Shown here: piece after piece, positions 63,143-64,000 of the stretch
Layout of the letters: each line of letters starts with the position of its first letter
Position numbering within the stretch: position 1 is the stretch's first letter
DNA from: Methanomassiliicoccales archaeon
GTDB lineage: Archaea > Thermoplasmatota > Thermoplasmata > Methanomassiliicoccales > JACIVX01
Direction of reading: 5' to 3'
Length of the DNA: 64,000 nucleotides
Assembly: GCA_014361295.1 (NCBI GenBank)
Contig: JACIVX010000001.1
Location: 383,924 to 447,923 of the forward strand
The notes under the pieces: model-generated
The model's database searches: none
What the model was told of the DNA's origin: nothing
The model's input: only the letters and a program-made list of their open reading frames with translations
Position numbers and translations under genes: made by a program

Positions 63143-64000
63143 ATGAAACTTAATACTCCTGCCGCCGATGTCGTTTCCGAGGGCTTTGATGCTACGGAGA
63201 GTCGTAGCGGCAGTAGGCCCTTCGTCAGTGGAAAAAAAGGCAGACCGGGCAGGAAGAGGGAGGCGAGGTCGTTGGGCCGCTTTCCGTTCGTGATGGCGGT
63301 CAACGAGTACCTGGACTCCATGCAGAGCGTCCTTAAAGCAACGACCTGGAAGGAATATGATCGCAGATATAGGCGCATGCACAGAGACCTCCTGGCACTG
63401 CATGAAGAGGGTAAGGTGAGGCACATCAACCCCAAGAAGATTGACGAGAAGGACATCCTGATGTACCTTCAATCCCTGAGAGCTCGGGGCATGAAGGATA
63501 GCGGGGTGGCTCACAACGTCGACGCCCTCGCCGCCCTTCTGCGCTATGTCGGCAATGGCGCCTTGGAGAAGGCGCGGCTGAAGAGTCCGCAACACTTCCC
63601 CAAGTATGCTCGAAGCCGGCTCGACCCGATAGCCACCAATGACCGGAAGGCAATCATTAAGGCAACCGAAAAAAATCGCCGACGGCGACTTTCGCAAGAT
63701 GGTTGCCTATGGCTTTGCCGTTGCCGGGATATGCACGGGGCTCCGGCCAGGGGAACTCAGGAAGGCGCGTGTAAGTGACCTGGATCTGAAGCGAGGGATC
63801 TTGCACGCAGAGGAGGTCAAGGGTAAGGATCGTTACGGAGAGCCGCGTCACGCGGCGATCCATCCCGACGGGCTTCCATTCCTGAAGAGATACTGCCAGG
63901 TCCGTGTAAAAGCCATAGCGGAGAAAGCAACGACAAACGACTTCCTTTTCCCGGCGCTGGGGGACGGCGACGGCTACTACTTGCAGCAGGGACTTTCGGA
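63143..64000 (+). pseudogene. Tyrosine recombinase/integrase, frameshifted and cut by the window end
   Basis: The first frame (63143-63778) has an N-terminal SAM-like DNA-binding domain (EYLDSMQSVLKATTWKEYDRRYRRMHRD, landmarks here shortened: YLDSMQSVLKATTW and LRARGMKDSGVAHNVDALAA). After the 7-A run 63669-63675 it goes out of frame; skipping one base restores IADGDFRKMVAYGFAV, then TGLRPGELRKARVSDLDLKRG, the box with the first catalytic Arg. The frame runs open to the window end. GC-rich codons unlike the backbone. It is probably the integrase of the element that ends here. Confidence 0.72.

Noticed and set aside
1-64000. CRISPR arrays and rRNA genes
   Set aside because: No regularly spaced short repeats and no rRNA-like stretches were found on reading the whole window.

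Overview
The window is archaeal and most resembles a Thermoplasmatota-type euryarchaeon. The evidence is family content read directly from the sequence: archaeal RFC large subunit, 20S proteasome beta subunit, thermosome, archaeal DnaG, the KH/beta-CASP nuclease aCPSF1, archaeal AspRS, bifunctional FBP aldolase/phosphatase, MptD, a SAMP-like modifier, Nre, Taw1 and archaeal ApgM, together with TATA boxes placed 25-30 nt before many (near-)leaderless starts. The backbone is moderately AT-rich. Two GC-rich patches near the right end (about 58.8-60.1 kb and 63.1-64 kb) are clearly foreign. No taxonomic search was possible.

Layout. 1-5.3 kb: THEP1 NTPase (partial), MptD, ADP-forming acyl-CoA synthetase beta subunit, and a 2-oxoacid:ferredoxin oxidoreductase (korDAB, with korC cut off from it by an opposite-strand superoxide dismutase). 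5.4-9.4 kb: aldo/keto reductase, quinolinate synthase, LysE exporter, an unknown, a stand-alone RAM domain. 9.6-16.7 kb: DUF438/hemerythrin/PAS protein, a candidate structured RNA with its own promoter, RusA-like resolvase, GT-C-like membrane protein, AspRS, ferredoxin, and an fbp-tpi gluconeogenic pair. 16.8-22.8 kb: a secreted lamin-tail/phospholipase D protein, RimI, a Lon-like ATPase without protease domain coupled to DnaG, and a SAMP. 22.9-26.1 kb: intron-containing tRNA-Ser(CGA) followed by a gene-poor accessory stretch with two orphan secreted proteins. 26.1-37.5 kb: TldD/TldE, LarE and LarB, GNAT, Nre plus overlapping radical SAM protein, thermosome, a surface protein. 37.7-41 kb: RPA-like OB protein, two tandem serine recombinases, and a 970-bp gene-free region with a large inverted repeat. 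41-47.6 kb: RfcL, Taw1, aCPSF1, PsmB, DUF2085, FmdE-like. 47.5-55.3 kb: a Tad/archaellum-like pilus ATPase and platform with two candidate pilin-like proteins around a U32 peptidase. 55.4-57.1 kb: ApgM and a DUF6015-like protein. 57.1-64 kb: accessory DNA with a frameshifted winged-helix gene, a complete IS with inverted repeats and a target duplication, a secreted Hint-like protein with a membrane partner, and the end of an integrated element carrying a frameshifted tyrosine integrase.

How the genes fit together. Kor plus the acyl-CoA synthetase suggests ferredoxin-linked 2-oxoacid oxidation with ATP gain. Fbp, Tpi and ApgM belong to gluconeogenesis/glycolysis. RfcL, DnaG, the OB protein, Nre and the SPL-like radical SAM protein cover replication and repair. 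LarB/LarE point to nickel-pincer cofactor synthesis. The most interesting unexplained items are the candidate RNA at 10910-10998, the protease-less Lon-like ATPase fused to the dnaG operon, the paired serine recombinases with nearby palindromes, the Nre-radical SAM pair, and the secreted Hint-like cassette.
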